Source of the DNA: Chryseobacterium sp. Leaf201
GTDB lineage: Bacteria; Bacteroidota; Bacteroidia; Flavobacteriales; Weeksellaceae
DNA: 34,140 nt
Direction: 5' to 3'
NCBI RefSeq assembly: GCF_001421435.1
Contig: NZ_LMKA01000081.1
Span: 1 to 34,140, forward strand
The notes below the pieces were generated by a model. That model was given only the letters and a program-made list of their open reading frames with translations, ran no database searches and was not told where the DNA came from. Of the stretch, positions 14,650 through 21,063 are shown in pieces. The position numbers and the translations under genes are program-made. Each line of letters starts with the position of its first letter. Positions within the stretch are counted from its first letter, which is position 1.

Positions 14650-15684
14650 ATGAATATTGAAAATCAAGTTTTAGGACTTACGCGGCTTAGCAGCTATATC
14701 AAAGACTTTTTAGCGGAAAATCAGGAGGATAATAACGGATCTGATTCTGATCTTGGGCTCTTAATGAGCAAAACAGCCATTGAAAATCCGTGGTTTACCA
14801 TTGAAAACCAGAAATTTGCTTTTCAGCAGTGGGCAGACCTGCTTACCGGGGAAAATATAAACAGCTGGCTCAGCGAATACTCCATTTCAAAGATTTCCAA
14901 AAGGGTAGGGCTGATCCTGGCCGGAAATATCCCTTTGGTTGGTTTCCATGATGTGATTTCCGTTGTGCTGAGCAATCACATTCCGGTGATCAAGCTGTCG
15001 TCAAAAGACAGGTACATGATTCCCTTCTTACTGAAGAAATGGAATGAATTCTCAGAGGGGAACGTTCAGTTTGAATTTGTGGAGCGGCTGGAGAATTTTG
15101 ATGCCGTTATTGCCACCGGAAGCAACAATACCGCAAGGTACCTGGAATATTATTTCAAAAACAGCATGCATATCATCAGAAAGAACAGAACGTCCGTGGC
15201 TGTTCTGAAAGGGGATGAAACGGAAGAGGAGCTGAAGCTTCTGGCAACCGATATTTTCCGGTACTTCGGATTGGGATGCAGGAACGTGACCCGACTTTTT
15301 ATTCCGGAGGACTTTTTAATTGACCGTCTGTTTGAGAGCTTTGTGGATTTTCAGGATATCATCAACCACCATAAGTACGCCAATAATTATGATTACAACA
15401 GGGCGGTTTATCTTCTGAACCGGGATTTGTTCTGGGACAATAATTTTGTCATGCTGAAAGAAGATGACCAGATTTTCAGTCCGCTGTCGGTGATTAATTT
15501 CAGCAGGTATTCTTCCCTTGAAGAGGTAAACAGTTTTATTGCTGAAAATGAAGAACATATCCAGTGCATTGTGGCAAAGGATGAACTCGGACTGGATTCC
15601 GTAGCGTTGGGGGAAGCGCAGAACCCGGGACTGGATACGTATGCGGATAATGTGGACACGATGAAATTTTTATCGGTAATATAA
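14650..15684 (+). CDS. LuxC-like acyl-CoA reductase
   Basis: A 344-residue member of the acyl-CoA reductase (LuxC) branch of the aldehyde dehydrogenase superfamily, shorter than classical LuxC (about 480 residues) but common at this size in Bacteroidota. Features are GLILAGNIPLVGFHD (residues 87-101, cofactor-side loop), AVIATGSNNTARYLEYYF (152-169) and RYFGLGCRNVTRLFIP (204-219), with C210 at the position of the thioester-forming cysteine. The expected reaction is NADPH-dependent reduction of an acyl-CoA to the aldehyde. The physiological substrate is not evident. It diverges from a ferredoxin gene and is followed after 39 bases by a small secreted protein gene with which it may be co-transcribed. 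Confidence 0.82.
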   Translation: MNIENQVLGLTRLSSYIKDFLAENQEDNNGSDSDLGLLMSKTAIENPWFTIENQKFAFQQWADLLTGENINSWLSEYSISKISKRVGLILAGNIPLVGFHDVISVVLSNHIPVIKLSSKDRYMIPFLLKKWNEFSEGNVQFEFVERLENFDAVIATGSNNTARYLEYYFKNSMHIIRKNRTSVAVLKGDETEEELKLLATDIFRYFGLGCRNVTRLFIPEDFLIDRLFESFVDFQDIINHHKYANNYDYNRAVYLLNRDLFWDNNFVMLKEDDQIFSPLSVINFSRYSSLEEVNSFIAENEEHIQCIVAKDELGLDSVALGEAQNPGLDTYADNVDTMKFLSVI

Positions 15685-15723
15685 TTCTTCGTATCTTGCT
15701 GTCAACCCATCATGAATTCTGAT

Positions 15724-16173
15724 ATGAAAAAAATAGTTCTGGCAGCCGCCGTTTTAGCTTTTCAGCTGGCCTTTTCCCAACAGAAAGGCAGGATAAAAAT
15801 TGTTGAAAGCAAGAAAATTGAACTCACTTCCGAGCTGAGCAGGGATAAAATCGACGTATATAACCGGTCTTTTCTGAACTTTGTCGCGGCTTTGAAGGCT
15901 TCCGATAAAAATGCAGTCAACAACCTGCTTTCTGATAAAGTGAAAGATATTGTGAACGACGATATCATCCGGAAGCTTTCAGGAGGCATCAGCTTTGAAA
16001 GAAAGACGGAAGTATATAAATCCGGCTATCAGAAAGTGCTGGATAACGAAACCTATCCTGCCATCCAGTACAAGTATGCTGATGATACACTGGATCCGCC
16101 ACGGGATATTATCACGGTGATTTTTGAAAATGACGGGAAAATTCTCGGCGTAAAACCGGAGTACAGTAAGTGA
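15724..16173 (+). CDS. Small secreted protein of unknown function
   Basis: I do not recognise this family. The start at 15724 (MKKIVLAAAVLAFQLAFSQ) is preferred to the in-frame ATG four codons upstream at 15712 because it gives a standard Bacteroidota signal peptide ending in FSQ. The product is then 149 residues. The mature protein is strongly charged. It has a central segment NRSFLNFVAALKASDKNAV and a C-terminal beta-strand pair (DIITVIFENDGKILGVKP) that suggests a small NTF2-like or DUF-type domain. It follows the acyl-CoA reductase gene on the same strand. A short repeat with TAGAGGTTAG units begins just after its stop. Confidence 0.65.
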   Translation: MKKIVLAAAVLAFQLAFSQQKGRIKIVESKKIELTSELSRDKIDVYNRSFLNFVAALKASDKNAVNNLLSDKVKDIVNDDIIRKLSGGISFERKTEVYKSGYQKVLDNETYPAIQYKYADDTLDPPRDIITVIFENDGKILGVKPEYSK

Positions 16174-16176
16174 TTT

Positions 16177-16207
16177 TAGAGGTTAGGGGTTAGATGCTAG
16201 AGGTTAG
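16177..16207. repeat. TAGAGGTTAG direct repeat
   Basis: TAGAGGTTAG occurs at 16177-16186 and 16198-16207, 21 bases apart, with further GGGTTAG and ATTTAG echoes around it. It is non-coding and lies between two + strand genes. Confidence 0.6.
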
Positions 16208-16266
16208 TATTTAGTTGAATTACTGCTTGTTGATTAAAAATAAATTTAAAATAAATTAAAATAACT

Positions 16267-16953
16267 ATGATGACAGATGTTTTAGTCGCACATTCTTCAG
16301 ATGTGGACAAAGCGGGCTTTTACAGGAAAACGTATCTGCACGTTGCTTTATCAATCTTAGCCTTTATCGGGGTAGAAACTGTTTTGTTACAGATGGTTCC
16401 GGATCAGCTGATCTTTGCCATGTTTGCCCAGCGGTATCTCTGGCTGCTGATTATCGGGGTATTCTGGCTGGCTTCGGTGCTGGCTACCAAATGGTCGCTT
16501 TCGTTAAGCAAATCCACACAGTATTTCGGCCTTGGATTTTATGTTATCCTGGAAGCTGTTATTTTTCTTCCGCTGATTAAAATAGCCACGCTTTACGCCG
16601 GCCCGCAGGTGATCTTTCAGGCTGCCATGTTAACGATCGCGATGTTTGCAGGGATTTCAGCCGTCGCCTTTACTTCAAAAAGAGATTTTTCATTCCTCAG
16701 AAATATCATTGTTATCGGAGGGTTTATTTCCATCGGATTAATCGCAGGCGGAATGCTTTTCGGTTTTAACCTTGGACTTTGGTTTTCAGTAGGAATGGTA
16801 ATTCTTGCTTCTGCCACCATTCTGTACCAGACGAGCAAGCTGAAAGATTCTTACAGCACCAATCAGTATGTAGGGGCATCGCTGCAGCTTTTTGCTTCGA
16901 TTATGCTTTTGTTCTGGTATATCTTAAGTATTCTGATGAGCAGGAGAAGTTGA
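16267..16953 (+). CDS. Bax inhibitor-1/YccA-type membrane protein
   Basis: Integral inner-membrane protein of 228 residues with six to seven hydrophobic segments, the first after a short charged N-terminus (SDVDKAGFYRKTYLHVALSI). The layout, including the AGISAVAFTSKRDFSFLRN stretch near residue 130 and the closing LYQTSKLKDSY...GASLQLFASIMLLFWYIL, fits the BI-1/YccA (UPF0005) family. Proteins of this family act as pH-sensitive calcium leaks or interact with the FtsH protease; which applies here is unknown. The ATG pair at 16267 and 16270 makes the exact start uncertain by one residue. It is followed by a hairpin at 17021-17046. Confidence 0.87.
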   Translation: MMTDVLVAHSSDVDKAGFYRKTYLHVALSILAFIGVETVLLQMVPDQLIFAMFAQRYLWLLIIGVFWLASVLATKWSLSLSKSTQYFGLGFYVILEAVIFLPLIKIATLYAGPQVIFQAAMLTIAMFAGISAVAFTSKRDFSFLRNIIVIGGFISIGLIAGGMLFGFNLGLWFSVGMVILASATILYQTSKLKDSYSTNQYVGASLQLFASIMLLFWYILSILMSRRS

Positions 16954-16955
16954 TT

Positions 16956-17046
16956 AGAGTTATGAATTATGAGTTTTGAGTTATGAATTCGTATGAATTT
17001 ATGATTTACATATAACCGAAAATCCTGATGTTAATTCATCGGGATT
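16956..17046. repeat. Intergenic repeat unit 1 with terminator-like hairpin
   Basis: Starts with the 22-base shared block and ends with the hairpin AATCCTGATG/CATCGGGATT (one G-T pair, loop TTAATT) at 17021-17046, followed by T3. The hairpin is placed to terminate the BI-1-type gene. Confidence 0.65.
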
Positions 17047-17204
17047 TTATTTTGCCATAAATAGAATCAGAATACATTCGTGTGATTTGTGAAGACCTGC
17101 AGTGTTTTTTAACGCAAAGTTTAATTTTGGGGAATGTTATATTAAGGGAGCAAAGGTGAATCAACAGGTTGATTTGATGAAACTGTGTTTTGAGGGATAA
17201 TATA

Positions 17205-17302
17205 AGAGTTATGAATTATGAGTTTTAAGTTTTGAGTTTTTGCCGGAAATTGGTGCCGGACTTAATAAACCCAAAAAATCCTGATGTTAATTCATCGGGA
17301 TT
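17205..17302. repeat. Intergenic repeat unit 2 with terminator-like hairpin
   Basis: Second copy of the shared block (17205-17226) and of the same 26-base hairpin (17277-17302). The hairpin is flanked by A6 on the left and T9 on the right, so it can stop transcripts from either side and probably terminates the - strand thioredoxin operon that ends at 17372. Confidence 0.7.
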
Positions 17303-17371
17303 TTTTTTTCCAGGAATGCTGGTTCCCGGAAATTTTTAAATATTAAAATCTTTCAATATTTAAATTTAAAA

Positions 17372-17620
17372 CTATTTATCAATGGATCCCAATACCTTCT
17401 GGGCAAAAGAATTTAAGGCATCCTTTTCGCTCATTCCGTTCTGTACGGCAGCGTGAACTTCAAGGGCTCCGCAGATATTGGTAATCAATTCTCCGGCTAC
17501 ATTCAGGTCCTCTTCACTGGTTCCTCTGAACTCAGAGAAACTTTCTAAAACCTCCAGTGTTTTCTCCAGGTTTTCCGGAGTCTGGTTCTGGTAAAACTGT
17601 CTGATTACAGGTAGCTTCAT
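17372..17620 (-). CDS. Conserved small protein of the peroxiredoxin-thioredoxin set
   Basis: An 82-residue, probably all-helical cytosolic protein without cysteine pairs for redox work (one Cys, in NICGALEVH). It starts 2 bases after the thioredoxin stop, so translation is probably coupled. The context, following peroxiredoxin and thioredoxin on the same strand, suggests a role in thiol or peroxide stress. It may belong to the small Bacteroidota family annotated as DUF6952, though I cannot check this. Visible segments are LPVIRQFYQNQTPENLEKTL at the N-terminus and the acidic SEEDLNVAGELI centre. Confidence 0.75.
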   Translation of the reverse strand: MKLPVIRQFYQNQTPENLEKTLEVLESFSEFRGTSEEDLNVAGELITNICGALEVHAAVQNGMSEKDALNSFAQKVLGSIDK

Positions 17621-17622
17621 AA

Positions 17623-17928
17623 TTACAATTCATTAAATAATTCAGTTAAACTTTCTGCTTTGTTGCTCTGAACCTGGTTTACAAGCTCTCCGTTTCTGAA
17701 AATCGCGAACGTTGGCAAGTTGTCAACCTTGGCTAATTTTCTGCTTTCCGGTAACTTTTCCGCATCAACATACAGGAAAGGGATGCTTTCGTTCTCAGAA
17801 GCTAACTTTTTGAATTTCGGCTTCATGATCCTGCAGTTTCCGCACCATGTAGCTCCGTACTGCACCACTACTTTTTCATTTTCGCTGACAATAGACTGCA
17901 GCGTATCTTCTGTTAATTCTGTATACAT
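17623..17928 (-). CDS. Thioredoxin-family protein with CGNC active site
   Basis: A 101-residue thioredoxin fold. The active site is TWCGNCRIMKP (C29, C32) and the cis-proline segment is NLPTFAIF. Asn replaces the usual Pro between the cysteines, which in related proteins shifts redox potential. The start at 17928 (MYTELTEDTL) is chosen because the ten residues upstream in the longer frame (to 17958) are hydrophobic junk not seen in thioredoxins. It lies 132 bases after the peroxiredoxin stop on the same strand, and the next gene follows after 2 bases. Likely role: recycling of the oxidised peroxiredoxin, inferred from neighbourhood only. Confidence 0.9.
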   Translation of the reverse strand: MYTELTEDTLQSIVSENEKVVVQYGATWCGNCRIMKPKFKKLASENESIPFLYVDAEKLPESRKLAKVDNLPTFAIFRNGELVNQVQSNKAESLTELFNEL

Positions 17929-18060
17929 AAGTTTATTTTTTAAGAATAAAATAAACAATGCAGCAATTTAATAATACCGGTTTACCAAATAATTCATCCG
18001 GAATCAAGCGGCAGCCTTTACTGTTAAATTGCTACACTGTTATTTTGTTACATTATTTGA

Positions 18061-18693
18061 TTAGTTTTTAGATAAATAATCAGCGGTAGAATTTCTGTCG
18101 GCTTTCATTGCTTCTTTTCCTTCTTCCCAGTTTGCAGGGCAAACTTCACCGTGCTTCTGAACGTGCGTATAAGCATCAATCAGTCTAAGGTATTCTTTAA
18201 CGTTTCTTCCCAAAGGCATATCGTTTACAGACTCGTGGAAAATTTTTCCGGTTTCGTCAATAAGATACGTTGCTCTGTAGGTAACGTTGGATCCTGTGAA
18301 CACTTCTTCACCTTCTTCATTGTATTCGAAATCCTGGTCAACAATCCCTAAAAGATTGGCAAGCTGTCTGTGCGTATCAGCAAGGATCGGGTAAGTTACC
18401 CCTTCAATTCCTCCGTTATCTTTTGATACATTAAGCCATGCAAAATGTACTTCGTTGGTATCACAAGATGCACCGATTACCTTGGTGTTTCTTTTTTCGA
18501 ATTCACCTAAAGCTTCCTGGAATGCGTGAAGCTCAGTCGGGCAAACGAAAGTGAAATCTTTCGGGTACCAGAATAAAAGAACTTTTTGCTGATTAGCAGT
18601 TGCTTCTTCAAAGATATTGATTCTAAGATCATCACCCATTTCTGACATAGCATCAACTGCTACATTCGGGAATTTTTTTCCTACTAAAGACAT
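18061..18693 (-). CDS. 2-Cys peroxiredoxin, AhpC/Prx1 type
   Basis: Reduces hydrogen peroxide and organic peroxides. In this 210-residue protein the peroxidatic cysteine is C51 in DFTFVCPTEL and the resolving cysteine is C185 in GEVCPANW, close to the C-terminus as in typical 2-Cys enzymes. A further cysteine sits in GASCDTNEVHFAW. The YLSKN tail leaves open sensitivity to over-oxidation. The gene has an exact -7 element upstream (18725-18732) together with a repeated 9-base motif that could bind a peroxide-responsive regulator. Thioredoxin and an 82-residue protein follow. No AhpF-type reductase is in the window, so the adjacent thioredoxin is the probable electron donor. Confidence 0.93.
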   Translation of the reverse strand: MSLVGKKFPNVAVDAMSEMGDDLRINIFEEATANQQKVLLFWYPKDFTFVCPTELHAFQEALGEFEKRNTKVIGASCDTNEVHFAWLNVSKDNGGIEGVTYPILADTHRQLANLLGIVDQDFEYNEEGEEVFTGSNVTYRATYLIDETGKIFHESVNDMPLGRNVKEYLRLIDAYTHVQKHGEVCPANWEEGKEAMKADRNSTADYLSKN

Positions 18694-18724
18694 AATTTCT
18701 TGTTTTTTATTTAAATTTCTGTTG

Positions 18725-18783
18725 CAAATATATAGCTATTTTATCTATCGAACAATTTGATATTGATAAATAAAATCTATCGA
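18725..18783 (-). promoter_or_regulatory. Peroxiredoxin promoter with paired 9-base repeats
   Basis: On the - strand TTG (complement of 18753-18755) is followed after 20 bases by TATATTTG (complement of 18725-18732). The direct repeat ATCTATCGA occurs at 18743-18751, between the two promoter elements, and at 18775-18783, upstream of them. The 32-base offset is about three helical turns. The - strand form, ATAGAT with downstream AT-rich sequence, loosely resembles OxyR half-sites. This is only an inference. Confidence 0.5.
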
Positions 18784-18802
18784 CGTTTTTGGATTTTCTG
18801 CT

Positions 18803-18826
18803 GAAAAAAGCCCTGCATGCAGAGCT
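18803..18826 (-). terminator. Terminator of the XRE regulator gene
   Basis: Hairpin around CTGCATGCAG extended by AGC/GCT with one mismatch (18809-18826). On the - strand it is followed by T6. It lies 12 bases past the regulator stop. Confidence 0.7.
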
Positions 18827-18837
18827 TTATGGTATTG

Positions 18838-19197
18838 TTATTGATCTTCGAACCTGCTTTTTAGTTCTTCAATAATCTTTTCATTGATCTGGTTCTTTTC
18901 AACCAGTTTTTTAAATTCTTCGAGAAAGTTATCCGGGAAATTATTTACTGTACCTATTTGGCCAACCTGACCATGATTTTCATTTACATTGTTCACCATT
19001 TTAGCATCTAAAAAGTATTCAAAATCCTTATCAAAAAACCGGCAGATTTTATCCATCAAGAGGAAATCGATCTTTCTGGAGTTTCCGCTTTCTATGTTGT
19101 GCAGAGTTCCCTGGGAAACGCCTAATTCAAAAGCAAGATCGCTTTGTGACAAATGTTTTTCTTCTCTTAAATTTTTGATTTTAGTGCCGATATCCAT
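18838..19197 (-). CDS. XRE-family helix-turn-helix regulator
   Basis: A 119-residue DNA-binding protein. Residues 1-62 form a classical Cro/CI-type HTH (KIKNLREEKHLSQSDLAFEL, then GVSQGTLHNIESGNS). The C-terminal 45 residues are charged and probably a coiled-coil dimerisation helix (LEEFKKLVEKNQINEKIIEE). The start at 19197 (MDIGTKIKNL) is preferred over the in-frame ATG at 19233 because XRE proteins begin here. It diverges from the double-glycine peptide gene, and the shared intergenic region carries a 14-base palindrome. That arrangement suggests it controls the peptide gene and itself. No metabolic partner or toxin is adjacent, so an antitoxin role is unlikely. Confidence 0.88.
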   Translation of the reverse strand: MDIGTKIKNLREEKHLSQSDLAFELGVSQGTLHNIESGNSRKIDFLLMDKICRFFDKDFEYFLDAKMVNNVNENHGQVGQIGTVNNFPDNFLEEFKKLVEKNQINEKIIEELKSRFEDQ

Positions 19198-19257
19198 CTT
19201 AGATGTAATTAGTTTTCTGGTTGAAATAATCAATTTACTGATTGGTAAAGGTATAAA

Positions 19258-19271
19258 GAATTTTCAAATTC
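19258..19271. promoter_or_regulatory. Candidate operator between regulator and peptide genes
   Basis: GAATTTTCAAATTC: 6-bp arms GAATTT/AAATTC around a 2-base centre, between the two divergent genes. On the regulator side it lies just upstream of TACCTTTA (complement of 19246-19253), a one-mismatch -7 element. The spacing suits a dimeric XRE repressor. No good TAnnTTTG was found for the peptide gene itself. Confidence 0.4.
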
Positions 19272-19340
19272 GTAAAACAATTGATCCGGAAAAAATTGTA
19301 GTGTAAAAAATGAATTTTTAATTTTTAAAACAGTTGAATT

Positions 19341-19547
19341 ATGAAAAATCTAAAAAAAATTTCGAGAAATGATTTGAAATCTTTAGTGGGAGGAAAACGT
19401 CTGCCTGGGAATACCGGAGGAAGTAATTGTCCAGATATGTGTATGCCAAATGGTGGAAATGGAGGTGATGGATGTTCACAATATGGCCTTACTTGCGGAT
19501 GGTTCCAATGCAGTCCTGGTGGAGAATGGGGAAACAGATGCCAGTAA
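19341..19547 (+). CDS. Double-glycine-leader, six-cysteine small secreted peptide precursor
   Basis: A 68-residue bacteriocin-like precursor. Residues 1-18 (MKNLKKISRNDLKSLVGG) have the form of a double-glycine leader: basic start, amphipathic helix, and GG at the cut site. Such leaders are removed by C39 peptidase-ABC transporters during export. The predicted core is 50 residues (19-68), very Gly-rich, with six cysteines at 30, 34, 45, 52, 57 and 67, enough for three disulfides. It also carries aromatic residues between the last cysteines (CGWFQC). No exporter or modifying enzyme lies in the window, so export machinery must be encoded elsewhere if the peptide is used. A hairpin and a GLPGLI gene follow on the same strand. 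Activity, as antimicrobial, signal or other, is unknown. Confidence 0.8.
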   Translation: MKNLKKISRNDLKSLVGGKRLPGNTGGSNCPDMCMPNGGNGGDGCSQYGLTCGWFQCSPGGEWGNRCQ

Positions 19548-19556
19548 AATAAATCA

Positions 19557-19585
19557 GGAGGCATGAAATTTTGCCTCCGATTTTT
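19557..19585 (+). terminator. Attenuator-like hairpin between peptide and GLPGLI genes
   Basis: Stem GGAGGCA/TGCCTCC with an 8-base loop, followed by GATTTTT. It lies 9 bases after the peptide stop and 25 bases before the next start. Partial read-through here would give excess peptide over the downstream protein. Confidence 0.7.
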
Positions 19586-19609
19586 CTAATTATTTTTTAT
19601 TATTGCATC

Positions 19610-20437
19610 ATGAGAAATGTAAACCAAATTCTAAAAACAGGAGCATTCATTTTTGTTACTTTATTTTATAGTAATGTTTATGGACAAAAACAAGTTCTTA
19701 AATATGATCTTACTTATAAGCCTAATTCTTTGAAGGATAATGCCATTACGGAAAAAATGGTATTGGATATTGAAAATGAAAAGATATCTGTTTTCAGAAC
19801 AGAACGAGACCGTGAATCTGATTCTCTGATAGCAGCAACAGGTCTTGGGTTAGGCAGGGGTACAACATTAGAAAACCAATTTTATATTATAAAGAATTTT
19901 CCTGAAAATGAAATGTATAAAAGTATCTTAACAATTTACAGAGATATTTATTCTATAAAAATTGATGAAAAACTGGACTGGCAAATTTTACCCGAAAAAG
20001 ATAAAATGGCAACTTTTAATGTCAAGAAAGCAAAAGTAAATTATGGAGGCAGAAACTGGACAGCCTGGTTTAGCACTGATATTCCAATTCCGGAAGGCCC
20101 ATATGTCTTCAAAGGCTTACCCGGAATAATTATTAAAATTTCAGATGAGCAGAACTACTTTATTTTCAATTTAACTGAAATTAAAAATTCAAATGGAGAA
20201 ATTTTTCATAGAAATAAAGGGAAAGTGTTCACCTGGGAGCAGTTCAATACAGTAGCTCTGAATTATTATTCTGACCCATTTGCCCGTATGAAATCTTCAG
20301 GTCTTCCTATTAAGGTGGACGATGGAGCAGGAGGTGCTGTCACTCCTGATATGAAAGTTCAGACTGATAAAACAAAAAAACAGATTAAAGAAAATAATAA
20401 CCCCATTGAACTTAATCAAAGAATAGATTACCAATAA
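19610..20437 (+). CDS. GLPGLI-family secreted protein
   Basis: A 275-residue exported protein of the Bacteroidota GLPGLI family, named for its conserved motif, here FKGLPGIIIKI near residue 165. Before it comes the usual NWTAWFSTDIPIPEGPY stretch. A signal peptide (GAFIFVTLFYSNVYG) is present. The start at 19610 (MRNVNQILK) is preferred because the longer frame from 19571 begins inside the preceding hairpin. The C-terminal tail is Lys/Asn-rich and ends in QIKENNNPIELNQ. Family function is not established. It sits directly downstream of a double-glycine peptide gene. A fragment matching its C-terminus occurs at 21759-21845, evidence of a lost second copy. Confidence 0.88.
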   Translation: MRNVNQILKTGAFIFVTLFYSNVYGQKQVLKYDLTYKPNSLKDNAITEKMVLDIENEKISVFRTERDRESDSLIAATGLGLGRGTTLENQFYIIKNFPENEMYKSILTIYRDIYSIKIDEKLDWQILPEKDKMATFNVKKAKVNYGGRNWTAWFSTDIPIPEGPYVFKGLPGIIIKISDEQNYFIFNLTEIKNSNGEIFHRNKGKVFTWEQFNTVALNYYSDPFARMKSSGLPIKVDDGAGGAVTPDMKVQTDKTKKQIKENNNPIELNQRIDYQ

Positions 20438-20463
20438 ATATTTTGAGGACATGTGTAATTATC

Positions 20464-20491
20464 AGAGATGTGTTATTGCATCTCTTTTTTG
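20464..20491 (+). terminator. Terminator after the GLPGLI gene
   Basis: Perfect 7-bp stem AGAGATG/CATCTCT with an 8-base loop and T6 tail. Confidence 0.85.
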
Positions 20492-20517
20492 TATTTTAGT
20501 CATTAAAATATTATGCT

Positions 20518-20574
20518 ATGAAAAAATTGTTTATTCTTTTTGCTTTAGTACTGTTAAATATTTTATCCATGTAG
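20518..20574 (+). pseudogene. 5' remnant of a secreted protein gene, probably a second GLPGLI copy
   Basis: An ATG frame of 18 codons encodes a textbook signal-peptide core (MKKLFILFALVLLNILSM) and then stops at TAG (20572-20574). A signal peptide with no mature protein is not functional. Its position 30 bases after the terminator of an intact GLPGLI gene, and its pairing with a GLPGLI 3' end at 21759-21845, suggest it is the start of a disrupted paralogue. Confidence 0.55.
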
Positions 20575-20605
20575 AATATTACATTCATTCGTTTATGAAA
20601 ATATT

Positions 20606-21061
20606 TTAAATAAAATCAATCTGCATATTATAATCTGTAGAGGTCCAAGAACCATTTAACATTTGAATTAATGCATTTAAAATTTCGATAAGATCTGAAG
20701 TTGGAAAAGGGTTTGAAAAATATAACTTAAATTCGACATCTTCAGTTGAAATATTTTGAAGCTCTTCTACAGAAATATATTCTCCCTTACTATTCAACGT
20801 CATCTTAGTATTTTCTAGGACTTGTGTCATAGTTTGGATCTCCGAATTAGTTTCTATAAAGTTTCTCCAACCTAATGACATTGATCCAATAAAATAGCCG
20901 TTTATACGATCTCTGATAGATTTTAACAGTATATGTTTATCTTTAACCAAATATTGGGGTTTTACTAATTCTTCGTGTATGTAATGATACATTAATTGCA
21001 TAAAGGTTTCTTCTACCCAAAAACCTATATTTTGCTTATATGTAATTTTACTAACAGGCAT
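20606..21061 (-). CDS. Unknown protein, second gene of an inserted AT-rich pair
   Basis: I do not recognise this 151-residue protein. It is soluble, with no signal peptide or membrane segment. Segments FWVEETFMQLMYHYIHEELV and SIRDRINGYFIGSMSLGWRNF suggest an alpha-helical N-terminal half; the C-terminal half is mixed with acidic patches. It starts 2 bases after the stop of the preceding gene (21064), so both are translated as one unit. Composition is clearly more AT-rich than the surrounding genome, and the strand is opposite to the broken GLPGLI gene whose ends flank it. Its function could be phage defence, immunity or toxin neutralisation, as for many small two-gene cargo units. No motif supports any one of these. 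Confidence 0.6.
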   Translation of the reverse strand: MPVSKITYKQNIGFWVEETFMQLMYHYIHEELVKPQYLVKDKHILLKSIRDRINGYFIGSMSLGWRNFIETNSEIQTMTQVLENTKMTLNSKGEYISVEELQNISTEDVEFKLYFSNPFPTSDLIEILNALIQMLNGSWTSTDYNMQIDFI

Positions 21062-21063
21062 AA

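Larger units (their letters stand above)
16954..17371. other. 418-base gene-free stretch between convergent genes with a two-copy repeat
   Basis: No coding frame is supported. The stretch holds two related units, 16956-17046 and 17205-17302. Each begins with an identical 22-base AT-rich block (AGAGTTATGAATTATGAG...) and ends in an identical 26-base hairpin, with different sequence in between. About 160 unique bases lie between the units. Confidence 0.7.

Noticed and set aside
16954..17371. CRISPR array or insertion sequence in the repeat-bearing stretch
   Set aside because: Only two copies, unequal middles, no regular spacers, no transposase frame and no terminal inverted repeats.
18838..19547. 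Toxin-antitoxin pair (XRE gene plus small gene)
   Set aside because: The genes are divergent and the small product has a double-glycine leader and six cysteines, which fits an exported peptide and not a cytosolic toxin.
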